Assembly (NCBI GenBank): GCA_900545555.1
Contig: UQZI01000062.1
Coordinates: forward strand, 1-12,711
Reading direction: 5' to 3'
Length of the DNA stretch: 12,711 nt
From: an uncultured Collinsella sp.
Lineage (GTDB): Bacteria > Actinomycetota > Coriobacteriia > Coriobacteriales > Coriobacteriaceae
This document shows, piece by piece, positions 1-5,842 of this stretch. How positions within the stretch are numbered: position 1 is the stretch's first letter; each line of letters begins with the position of its first letter. Under the pieces are notes generated by a model that made no database searches, was not told the origin of the DNA, and saw nothing but the letters and a program-made list of their open reading frames with translations. The translations under genes were made by a program, and so were the position numbers.

Positions 1-641
1 TTGATGTTCACGCCGTCCGGATCGCAGTGGATGAAGTCCGCCTGCAGGTGCAGGCTGTCAAAGAGCATCGGCGCCGTGGCCGAGGCCGCGCCGTTGGCGC
101 AGTCGACGAGCGCGCGCATGCCCGTGAGGTCGCAGTCCACGCTCGAAAGCAGGTGCTGGACATAGAGTTGCTTCATCTGGCGCATGCCGTGGAAGCGGCG
201 GCCGATCTCGCCGCGGGTCTTGTCGGCCATGGGCGCGCCAGAAAGAATCAACTCCTCGATCCGCTCCTCCATCTCGTCCGACAGCTTATAGCCGCGGCTG
301 TCGAAAATTTTGATACCGTTGTGCTCATAAGGATTGTGCGAGGCCGAGATGACGATGCCCGCGTCCGCCTTTTCCAGAACGGTCAGATACGCGACGGCCG
401 GGGTCGGGATCGTCCCGAACGGCATCACGTCGCCGCCCGCGGCGCAGATACCGGCCATCAGCGCCGCCTCGAGCATATCGGAGGAAATACGCGTGTCCTT
501 ACCGATGGCGATCGCCAGTCTGTGCTTTTTCTCCTCCGCCAGAACCGTCGTCAGCGCGCGGCCAACCTGAAAGGCGAGGTCGACCGTCAGATTTTCGCCG
601 ACGACGCCGCGGATTCCGTCCGTTCCAAACAGTTTACCCAT
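1..641 (-). CDS. glmM: Phosphoglucosamine mutase GlmM, N-terminal part (3' end outside window)
   Basis: GlmM converts glucosamine-6-phosphate to glucosamine-1-phosphate in the cytoplasm, on the way to UDP-GlcNAc and peptidoglycan. 213 codons are visible, about half of the usual ~450. The protein opens with MGKLFGTDGIRG, the classic GlmM start. The phosphoserine loop ISASHNP lies at residues 98-104, with Ser101 as the phosphorylated catalytic serine. The visible part ends in DPDGVNI, the entry to the metal-binding domain 2 region. The ATG at 639-641 is preceded by GAGGAGAG about 6 nt upstream, which fixes the start. The gene lies 76 nt downstream of ruvB on the same strand, so it may be read from the ruv operon or from its own promoter; I found no convincing -35/-10 pair in the spacer. 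The opening and the ASHNP context distinguish it from phosphomannomutase or phosphoglucomutase. Confidence 0.96.
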   Translation of the reverse strand, partial: MGKLFGTDGIRGVVGENLTVDLAFQVGRALTTVLAEEKKHRLAIAIGKDTRISSDMLEAALMAGICAAGGDVMPFGTIPTPAVAYLTVLEKADAGIVISASHNPYEHNGIKIFDSRGYKLSDEMEERIEELILSGAPMADKTRGEIGRRFHGMRQMKQLYVQHLLSSVDCDLTGMRALVDCANGAASATAPMLFDSLHLQADFIHCDPDGVNI

Positions 642-690
642 AAAAAGCTCTCCTCATATATACCAATTTCCAATTCAATTGCGTTTCAAT

Positions 691-714
691 CTGTAAAGTT
701 ATTGTTCTTTACAG
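691..714 (-). terminator. Palindrome between ruvB and glmM: weak terminator or operator
   Basis: CTGTAAAG (691-698) and CTTTACAG (707-714) form a perfect 8-bp inverted repeat with an 8-nt loop, starting 4 nt past the ruvB stop codon. On the transcribed strand it is followed by ATTGAAACG, so there is no real U-tract, and termination would be weak. The position upstream of glmM also fits an operator or an mRNA-stabilising hairpin. The 76-nt spacer is about 32% GC, far below the genes around it. Confidence 0.35.
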
Positions 715-717
715 CGA

Positions 718-1803
718 TTACAAATCCAACTGCTGCTGTCCCGGCATCTCCATGTGCAGATGGCGGTACGCCTTCTGCGTCACGCAGCGCCCGCGCGGGG
801 TACGCGTCAGAAAGCCGAGCTGCATCAGATATGGCTCATAGACATCCTCGAGCGTGCCCGGGTCCTCGCCCACCGCGCTGGCAAGGGTCGTAAGTCCCAC
901 GGCGCGACCGGAGAACGTCTTAGCGAGCGTCTCCAAAATGCGAATATCCATCCAGTCCAGACCAAGCTCATCGATCTCGAAGAACTCGAGCGCCTGGCGA
1001 CAGATATCGAGCTCGATGGGACCGTTGCCGCGCACCTGTGCGTAATCGCGCACGCGCTTGAGCAGGCGGTTGGCAAGACGTGGCGTGCCGCGCGAACGCG
1101 AGCCGATCTCGAGCGCGCTCGGATGGTCAATCGTCACGCCCAAGATAGTCGCCGAGCGCGTCACAATCTGCGCGAGCTCTTCGACCGTGTAGTAATCCAG
1201 GCGATATGAAATGCCAAAGCGGTCGCGCAACGGGCCGGTCAACATGCCTGAGCGGGTCGTTGCCGCCACCAGCGTAAACTTGGGAATATCCAGGCGAATC
1301 GAGCGCGCCGCCGGACCCTTGCCAATCACGATATCGAGGGCAAAGTCCTCCATCGCGGGGTACAGGACCTCCTCGACCGAACGGTTGAGGCGGTGGATCT
1401 CGTCGATAAACAGCACATCACCCGGCTGCAAGTTAGTAAGGATGGCTGCCAGGTCGCCGGTGCGCGCGATGGCAGGGCCACTCGTGGTCTTGATCTGAGC
1501 GCCCAGCTCGTTGGCGATAACCGTAGCCAGCGTGGTCTTGCCCAGACCCGGAGGGCCCGAGAAGATCACGTGGTCGAGCGTCTCGCCACGGCTCTGCGCC
1601 GCTTCGATCAACACGCGCAGGCTCTGCTTGATATGCTCCTGGCCGCAGTAATCGTCCAGGCGCTGGGGGCGCAAAGTGCGATCGACATCGAGGTCCTCGG
1701 CCGTCAGCTCCGAGCCCACCATGCGCTCGCCGTGCGCCATGGATGCCGCCGGCGAGTTGCCGGGCGTCGCCCACAGGTCCTGAGAGTCATCGGCTTCCCA
1801 CAT
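718..1803 (-). CDS. ruvB: Holliday junction branch migration DNA helicase RuvB
   Basis: RuvB is the AAA+ hexameric motor that, loaded by RuvA, drives ATP-dependent branch migration of Holliday junctions. From the ATG at 1801-1803 the protein is 361 residues, slightly longer than the ~340 typical because of an N-terminal extension of about 20 residues before the conserved LRPQRLDDYCGQ. Visible motifs: Walker A GPPGLGKT (83-90), Walker B VLFIDEIH (130-137), sensor 1 AATTRSG (180-186), the GPLRDRFG arginine-finger region (190-197), and a C-terminal winged-helix region ending in TPRGRCVTQKAYRH. A GTG directly upstream (1804-1806) is an alternative start giving one more residue. The ruvA stop TGA shares one base with the ATG, so translation is probably coupled; no strong SD precedes it. 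Third gene of ruvC-ruvA-ruvB. Confidence 0.98.
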   Translation of the reverse strand: MWEADDSQDLWATPGNSPAASMAHGERMVGSELTAEDLDVDRTLRPQRLDDYCGQEHIKQSLRVLIEAAQSRGETLDHVIFSGPPGLGKTTLATVIANELGAQIKTTSGPAIARTGDLAAILTNLQPGDVLFIDEIHRLNRSVEEVLYPAMEDFALDIVIGKGPAARSIRLDIPKFTLVAATTRSGMLTGPLRDRFGISYRLDYYTVEELAQIVTRSATILGVTIDHPSALEIGSRSRGTPRLANRLLKRVRDYAQVRGNGPIELDICRQALEFFEIDELGLDWMDIRILETLAKTFSGRAVGLTTLASAVGEDPGTLEDVYEPYLMQLGFLTRTPRGRCVTQKAYRHLHMEMPGQQQLDL

Positions 1804-2423
1804 CACGCATCCATTCCGAGTCGCTTAAGCGCCGCGCCGAGCAAATCCTCGACACGCATATCCTGCCCATCATACCCGCTCAGAGCGACATCGGTCTCCT
1901 GCGGGCTAAAGCCCATGGAAAGGAGTGCCGCACGGGCGTCATCGATCGCCGAAGGAGCGGCAGCGGGCACGGGCATCGCAACCTGACCGGGGATCGCATC
2001 GACCGGCACAAAGCCCTTGTCCTTGGCAAAGGTGCTCTTGAGCTCCAGGATCAGGCGCTGGGCGGTCTTTTTGCCCACGCCGGGCACCTTGGCCATGCCC
2101 TTGTCGTCCTCGGCCATCACCAGGGAATACAGCTGTCCCACGGTATAGGTGGAAAGTACGGCGAGCGCCAAGCGCGGGCCAACGCCCGAGACGGACACAA
2201 GCCGGTCGAACATCGTGCGCTCATCCTTTGAAGAAAAACCGAAAAGTGTCATGGCGTCCTCGCGCACCTGCATACGCGTGTAGAGGCGGACCTCGCCGCC
2301 GGGCGTCGGCAACGTGGCCGCAGTGCTGCCCGAGATGCCGAGTTCAAAGCCAACGCCCGACACGTCGACGACGGCCGAGCTCATCGTGGCCTCGACAAGC
2401 GTTCCATGGAGCTGGGAAATCAT
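1803..2423 (-). CDS. ruvA: Holliday junction DNA-binding protein RuvA
   Basis: RuvA binds the four-way junction as a tetramer and recruits RuvB. The 206-residue product has the three expected parts: an N-terminal OB-fold (MISQLHGTLVEA onward, about 1-65) with the acidic-pin residues Glu55-Asp56 in REDA; two helix-hairpin-helix motifs (VSGVGPRLAL at 77-86 and VPGVGKKTAQRL at 113-124); a Pro/Ala-rich flexible linker (about 145-158); and a C-terminal RuvB-contact domain (about 160-206). The open frame extends 28 codons further upstream, into ruvC, but MISQLHG is the canonical family start. Its ATG (2421-2423) overlaps the ruvC stop as TGATG, and an AGAGAGGAA purine run lies about 12 nt upstream. 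The 3' end has the same TGATG overlap with ruvB. Confidence 0.98.
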   Translation of the reverse strand: MISQLHGTLVEATMSSAVVDVSGVGFELGISGSTAATLPTPGGEVRLYTRMQVREDAMTLFGFSSKDERTMFDRLVSVSGVGPRLALAVLSTYTVGQLYSLVMAEDDKGMAKVPGVGKKTAQRLILELKSTFAKDKGFVPVDAIPGQVAMPVPAAAPSAIDDARAALLSMGFSPQETDVALSGYDGQDMRVEDLLGAALKRLGMDA

Positions 2424-2944
2424 CAGTATCCGGTTCCTCTCTGTTGATAGAACTCGCCACCGGTAAGGGCACGGGTGCGGCTGAGGTTTACGTGGCAGAT
2501 GGCGCAAGCCAGGGCATCGGCGGCATGGTCGGGATGCGGGTCGTGGTCGAGCTGCGTGAGCGTACGAACCATATACGCGACCTGCCGTTTGTCCGCGGCT
2601 CCGGTGCCCACAACAGCCTGCTTAATCTGCATAGGCGTGTACTCGCCGATCTCGAGCGCGCACTCCGAAAGCGCCACAAGCGCAGCGCCGCGGGCATGTG
2701 CCGTGGGGATGGCCGAACGAACGTTGGCGCCAAAGTAGATGCTCTCGACAGCAGCCGTGTCGGGTCGATAACGCTCGACGACATCCTTAAGGTCATGGGC
2801 GATATGCGACAGGCGCACCGCGAGCGGGCTGCCCGCGCTGGTCTCGATACAACCGTAGGCACGGCAGCGAACCTCGCCACGTCGCTCCTCGATAATCCCC
2901 CAGCCCGTATGGGCCAAACCGGGGTCGATACCCAAAATGACCAA
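2423..2944 (-). CDS. ruvC: Crossover junction endodeoxyribonuclease RuvC
   Basis: RuvC is the dimeric, metal-dependent resolvase that nicks Holliday junctions symmetrically. The 173-residue length equals that of E. coli RuvC. The RNase H-fold acidic site is complete: Asp7 in ILGIDPGL, Glu67 in AAVESIYFG, and His140/Asp143 in PDHAADALA (His140 at the position that is His in the Thermus enzyme). The start is a TTG at 2942-2944. It is chosen because GGGGAGG, an excellent ribosome binding site, lies about 5 nt upstream and because MVILGIDPG is the family N-terminus. It is the promoter-proximal gene of ruvCAB, with an apparent LexA-controlled promoter just upstream. The stop codon overlaps the ruvA start. 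Confidence 0.98.
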   Translation of the reverse strand: MVILGIDPGLAHTGWGIIEERRGEVRCRAYGCIETSAGSPLAVRLSHIAHDLKDVVERYRPDTAAVESIYFGANVRSAIPTAHARGAALVALSECALEIGEYTPMQIKQAVVGTGAADKRQVAYMVRTLTQLDHDPHPDHAADALACAICHVNLSRTRALTGGEFYQQRGTGY

Positions 2945-2999
2945 GCCAACCTCCCCTCGTCACAAATACAGCACAAGGCAAGGCCCCGAGCATCATTCA

Positions 3000-3013
3000 C
3001 GAACGTCTGTTCT
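3000..3013. promoter_or_regulatory. LexA (SOS) box upstream of ruvCAB
   Basis: On the minus strand the site reads AGAACAGACGTTCG. Against the Bacillus/Gram-positive LexA consensus CGAACRNRYGTTYG it matches at all but the first position. It lies 56 nt upstream of the ruvC TTG start and covers the expected transcription start of the promoter at 3019-3048, an ideal place for repression. ruv genes are classic SOS genes, which supports the call. That this organism's LexA uses the Gram-positive consensus is inference. Confidence 0.8.
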
Positions 3014-3018
3014 AGAAT

Positions 3019-3048
3019 AACATAACAGAGACCGTATCTAGCAAGCAA
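3019..3048 (-). promoter_or_regulatory. Probable sigma-70-type promoter of ruvCAB
   Basis: On the minus strand, TTGCTT (3043-3048) is followed after 18 nt by TATGTT (3019-3024), preceded by TG one base upstream (TGTTATGTT), an extended -10 element. The predicted start, near 3012, falls inside the LexA box. An alternative pair, TTGCTA (3039-3044) with TATTCT (3014-3019) at 19 nt, is possible but weaker. Confidence 0.6.
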
Positions 3049-3080
3049 GGTTGAACCATAGGTTGAGCATAAGTCAGCGA

Positions 3081-3179
3081 GCGAGTCCCTGCCGTGGCAA
3101 GGTGTCGCGAAAGAGGAGCGCCGCGTACTTCTGTACGCAAGCGACGGTTTGAGCGGCAGATTGACCGGCGGGGGCTCGC
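3081..3179 (+). other. Structured intergenic segment, possible small RNA or dispersed repeat
   Basis: This part of the 294-nt gap between ruvC and the NadE-like gene has no credible ORF but strong secondary structure. Bases 3081-3093 pair with 3167-3179 as a 13-bp stem in which two pairs are G-U on the plus strand (A-C mismatches on the minus strand), hinting that a plus-strand RNA folds better. Inside it, GTCGC (3104-3108) pairs with GCGAC (3141-3145), and a hairpin GCGTAC-TTCT-GTACGC sits at 3123-3138. CTGCCG (3089-3094) could instead pair with CGGCAG (3154-3159). I do not recognise an Rfam family. It may be a short dispersed repeat rather than a gene. Confidence 0.4.
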
Positions 3180-3192
3180 GCAGCGTCGACTC

Positions 3193-3220
3193 GTTACGCG
3201 GTTTGGCAAAACCGCGTAAC
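3193..3220 (-). terminator. Strong hairpin downstream of the NadE-like gene (no U-tract)
   Basis: A perfect 12-bp inverted repeat (GTTACGCGGTTT at 3193-3204, AAACCGCGTAAC at 3209-3220) with a 4-nt loop GGCA begins 18 nt past the stop codon of the NadE-like gene. It is placed like a transcription terminator or mRNA 3'-end protector. No T-run follows on the minus strand (GAGTCGACGC) or on the plus strand (CTTGCCCC), so intrinsic termination is not assured. It abuts the structured segment at 3081-3179 and may be part of the same element. Confidence 0.5.
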
Positions 3221-3238
3221 CTTGCCCCTATCCCATAG

Positions 3239-5212
3239 TTAATTTTGAGAGAAAAAGGGGAACTGTCGGGGATCAACCGGCGGATGCGGCATCGGGCCAC
3301 CCTGCGGGCCACCCTGGCCGCCCATCATCTTATCGATGGCGTCCTGGACCTCGCCCTCAAACTTCTTCATACCCTCGTGCAGGCGGCGCTGGCCGTCCTC
3401 GGAGCGCAGCTCCTCCATCTGCTCGGGCGAAATACCCAGTAGCTCGCCCAGCACGCCCATCATCTCGTTTCGCACGCGCTCGCTCGTATCCTCGTCAGCA
3501 AAACGGCGCACCTCGGCGCGCGCCAGCGAATCGACCGTCATACGCTCCTTGCCGTTAAGCCCCAGGTCGGACCACGCGAGCATGTACGGCCAGGCGCGCT
3601 CGACAAACGAACGGGCTGAGACGATCGACGCCGTCGGCAGCATGCGGCGGGCGGCCTCGCCCTGACGCACGAGCATCAGCAGCAGCGAGCAGGCCTCAGG
3701 CTTGCCAGCGGCCATCGGGATGTCGTCGAAAGATCGATTGCGGTCCACGTGCGCCTCGAGCGCGCCATCGACCTCACCCGGCTCAAGCCCGCCGAGCAGC
3801 TGTGCCGCGCGGTCGAGCATATCGACCGGACCGTCGAGCGTCGAGAGCGCCTGCGCCAGCACTCGCTCCATACAATCTTCCACCGCGTTGAGCGTCACGA
3901 GCTCTTGGGGCACCACGGCAGACGTGCGGTTGCGCACACGCGCCACAAACTCAAGCGTCGACAGGTACACATCGCCAAAGGGCGCGTAATCGCCCTGGTA
4001 GCCGCCGCAAAGCGCCGGCGCCGCCAGCGCGTACTCGGTTTTGGACAGCGGGCTCAGCGCCATCGCACCCAGCTCGAGCGCCGTGTCCTCCAGCATGAGG
4101 CCCAGCGTGCGCGAGCGCAGACGCTCGGCATCGCCCGCCGACACGTCGCGATCGAGCACACGCGCCGCATCCGGTGCATCGCGCTCGACGGTGCGAATGT
4201 GCAGACGCTCGGCGATGGCGCGGACGGCGGCACAGCGGGCAGCCTCGGCCTCTTCCTGCGCCGGCGTAAAGATACGGTTGCGCCCCAGCACCAGGCCAAT
4301 CACATTACGCGGGCCCAGAGCGTCGACGGTCAGCGCCGCCAGCAGGGACGACGGCAAGTCGCCCTCGAGCGCCACCACAGCACGCGACGCACCGTGGGCT
4401 CGGGCGTTGTCGCGCACGGCGAGCACCAGCGCCTGCCACAGCCACTCCTCGGAACGGAACTCGGGCAGTTCGTGATCTTCCAGGGCATCGAGCATCACGC
4501 CGCGCTGAATCTCCTGAACCAGCAGGCTCTCCTCAAAACACGGCGCCTGGGCCACCACACGACCACAGTCGTCGAGCACAAACGAACCGCCGGTATACAC
4601 CGACTCGTCATAAGCACCGACCGGCGCCATACAGGCAAACCACACGCTGCGCTTGGATGCGATCTTGCGGTAGGCGCCGCTGCGAACGGCGGCAATGGCG
4701 GCAGTCTCGCGGTCGGTCATGTCAAACGCATTGAATTGGAAATACGCAATGAGGTCAACACCGGTCGGCAACATCTCGAGTTCGCGGTCCAAGTCAAAAA
4801 TCACGGCGATGCGCACGCCGTCCACGTCGAACACCGGCGGCGCCCAACGCGTGTCGTTGTTCTCGCCACGCTGCAGGGCAATGCTCGAACGCGCCGGCAC
4901 CACATGACCGTCCTTGAGCATCATGTAGTCGAGCAGCGGCTGACCCTCAAACGAAACCGCCGCGGGCACGATGCAGATCATGTCAAGCTCCTGGATGCGC
5001 TCGGCGACACCAGTCAAGCCGGCAAGCATGTCGTGCTCAAAGTCGGCAGCGCCCACCAGGCCACCGGGCATGGCGCCCATAAAGAGCGGAGCCGGAACGC
5101 ACAGCACGCGCGCCCCGCGCTCGTGGGCCAGACGAGCCTGGTCCTCGATGCGGCCGCAAATGCCCTCAATATCACCCAGGCGCATATCGATCTGTGCAAG
5201 CGCGAGCTTCAT
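3239..5212 (-). CDS. NAD+ synthetase (NadE)-like protein, nitrilase + synthetase domains, catalytic residues lost
   Basis: The 657-residue product has the layout of glutamine-dependent NAD+ synthetase: an N-terminal nitrilase domain (1 to ~245, opening MKLALAQIDMRLGDIEG) and an ATP-pyrophosphatase synthetase domain (~260-545). The key residues are missing. The nitrilase Glu (family PEL) is Ala41 in VPAPLF; no lysine occurs between Lys100 and Lys183; the nucleophile Cys (VRIGVTICED in the family) is lost in VRIAVIFDLD (133-142). The SGGxDS loop is EGDLPS (283-288); GTGNKSE is SPLSKTE (387-393); the Lys of GDLYK is Leu417 in GDVYLST. Fold-level similarity persists (SSLLAALTVDALGPRNVIGL, LCGGYQGDYAPFGDVY, and AARRMLPTASIVSARSF matching the family's EYKRRQAPP region). 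A tail of about 110 residues follows: a charged helical stretch, then a Gly/Pro/Met-rich end. ATG 5210-5212 has AAAGGG 7 nt upstream. Probably a pseudoenzyme; true function unknown. Confidence 0.85.
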   Translation of the reverse strand: MKLALAQIDMRLGDIEGICGRIEDQARLAHERGARVLCVPAPLFMGAMPGGLVGAADFEHDMLAGLTGVAERIQELDMICIVPAAVSFEGQPLLDYMMLKDGHVVPARSSIALQRGENNDTRWAPPVFDVDGVRIAVIFDLDRELEMLPTGVDLIAYFQFNAFDMTDRETAAIAAVRSGAYRKIASKRSVWFACMAPVGAYDESVYTGGSFVLDDCGRVVAQAPCFEESLLVQEIQRGVMLDALEDHELPEFRSEEWLWQALVLAVRDNARAHGASRAVVALEGDLPSSLLAALTVDALGPRNVIGLVLGRNRIFTPAQEEAEAARCAAVRAIAERLHIRTVERDAPDAARVLDRDVSAGDAERLRSRTLGLMLEDTALELGAMALSPLSKTEYALAAPALCGGYQGDYAPFGDVYLSTLEFVARVRNRTSAVVPQELVTLNAVEDCMERVLAQALSTLDGPVDMLDRAAQLLGGLEPGEVDGALEAHVDRNRSFDDIPMAAGKPEACSLLLMLVRQGEAARRMLPTASIVSARSFVERAWPYMLAWSDLGLNGKERMTVDSLARAEVRRFADEDTSERVRNEMMGVLGELLGISPEQMEELRSEDGQRRLHEGMKKFEGEVQDAIDKMMGGQGGPQGGPMPHPPVDPRQFPFFSQN

Positions 5213-5250
5213 GGCTCAGCCCTTTCCGTCGTAAACCATCGAAATCGTAG

Positions 5251-5283
5251 TAAAAGCGCCGGCCGCATGATGCAGTCGGCGCT
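5251..5283 (-). terminator. Rho-independent terminator after the superoxide reductase gene
   Basis: On the minus strand AGCGCCG (5277-5283) pairs with CGGCGCT (5255-5261), with an internal GCAT/ATGC pairing in the loop, and is followed by TTTTACTAC. It lies 46 nt past the TAG at 5330-5332 and separates the superoxide reductase gene from the NadE-like gene. The T-tract is short, so some read-through is likely. Confidence 0.65.
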
Positions 5284-5329
5284 CGCATGTGCATATGCTA
5301 GCTATGATACCCCGAGCGGGGGCGCGCTC

Positions 5330-5692
5330 CTAGAACGTCGCGGACCACAGCCCGTGCAGGTTGCAATAGGCATAGACGGTACCGGTCTTGGAACCGCCGG
5401 CAAAAAACGTCGCGGGCTTCATGCCGGGCTCAAGGTAATGGACCTCTAAGCGGCCCTCGGCCTCAAGGGCGATCCACTCAATATAGTGCTCGGGCAGGCT
5501 GGGGTGCTCGACCGAGCCAACGCGTGCGCGAATCACGTGACCGTCGCGCTCGGTCTCGACAACAGGCACGTGCTTCTCGTGCGCCGCGTCCTCAGTGTTT
5601 GCGGTCAGTTCCGTGCAACCGGCAGGGGTTGCAACGTCGTTGCCAAGGGCGGCAATGAGCTTACCGTCGGGGTCCTTAAAGAATTTCGCCAT
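5330..5692 (-). CDS. Superoxide reductase (desulfoferrodoxin family) without the rubredoxin-like centre I
   Basis: Superoxide reductase reduces superoxide to hydrogen peroxide without making oxygen and is typical of anaerobes. The 120-residue product keeps the whole Fe(His)4Cys centre II: His41 in EKHVPVVE, His63 and His69 in VEHPSLPEHYIEWI, Cys110 and His113 in AYCNLHGLW. Glu39-Lys40, which precede the first ligand and assist catalysis in the family, are present. The N-terminal ~35 residues resemble the desulforedoxin domain in length, but the four cysteines of centre I are gone; only Cys26 remains. The electron donor must therefore reduce centre II directly. The ATG at 5690-5692 has AAAGGAGA about 6 nt upstream. 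The frame is open for 47 more codons upstream, but that part is unlike the family. No clear promoter is seen in the 150-nt gap upstream. Confidence 0.93.
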   Translation of the reverse strand: MAKFFKDPDGKLIAALGNDVATPAGCTELTANTEDAAHEKHVPVVETERDGHVIRARVGSVEHPSLPEHYIEWIALEAEGRLEVHYLEPGMKPATFFAGGSKTGTVYAYCNLHGLWSATF

Positions 5693-5795
5693 GATGTTCT
5701 CCTTTGCTGACGTGCCAATGTTCTTGATGGTTCTTATGCCCAAAGGCAGACAAAACATCCACGGCATTGCAAATGAACACATAACGGGCGGGGAC

Positions 5796-5834
5796 GATGG
5801 GGCAGCGTGCGCTATCCGCCCTGGCGGCCCCACC
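5796..5834 (-). other. Hairpin between the SNF2 gene and the superoxide reductase gene
   Basis: GATGGGGC (5796-5803) and GCCCCACC (5827-5834) can pair over 8 positions with one mismatch (a G-U pair in minus-strand RNA), 9 nt past the SNF2 stop codon. No T-tract follows, so it is at most a weak or Rho-assisted terminator. I saw no other element in this 150-nt gap beyond the ribosome binding site of the next gene. Confidence 0.3.
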
Positions 5835-5842
5835 CGAGCGGG

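Noticed and set aside
651..662. TATATA just upstream of glmM as a -10 box
   Set aside because: It would start transcription inside the ribosome binding site, and no -35 lies at a suitable distance (TTGAAA is about 21 nt away).
2424..2507. 28-codon N-terminal extension of ruvA
   Set aside because: RuvA proteins start at MIxxLxG. The extension lies in the ruvC coding sequence, and the TGATG overlap fits coupling at 2423.
3012..3209. 65-codon minus-strand ORF in the ruvC-NadE-like gap
   Set aside because: It lies entirely inside the structured segment and promoter, has no plausible ribosome binding site in context, and has no recognisable protein.
2488..3312. Minus-strand open frame of 274 codons across the ruvC upstream region
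   Set aside because: It overlaps ruvC and the NadE-like 3' end out of frame and runs through the promoter, the LexA box and the hairpins; the translation is low-complexity Arg/Ser-rich.
5304..5309. TATCAT as a -10 box for the NadE-like gene
   Set aside because: It matches at five of six bases, but no -35 lies 16-19 nt upstream, and it is on the promoter side of the superoxide reductase terminator.
3749..5449. Plus-strand open frame of 566 codons opposite the NadE-like gene
   Set aside because: Arg/His-rich antisense translation without any domain; it also runs across the terminator and into the superoxide reductase gene.
5693..5833. 47-codon N-terminal extension of the superoxide reductase frame
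   Set aside because: Unlike any desulfoferrodoxin, and the strong AAAGGAGA site points to the ATG at 5692.
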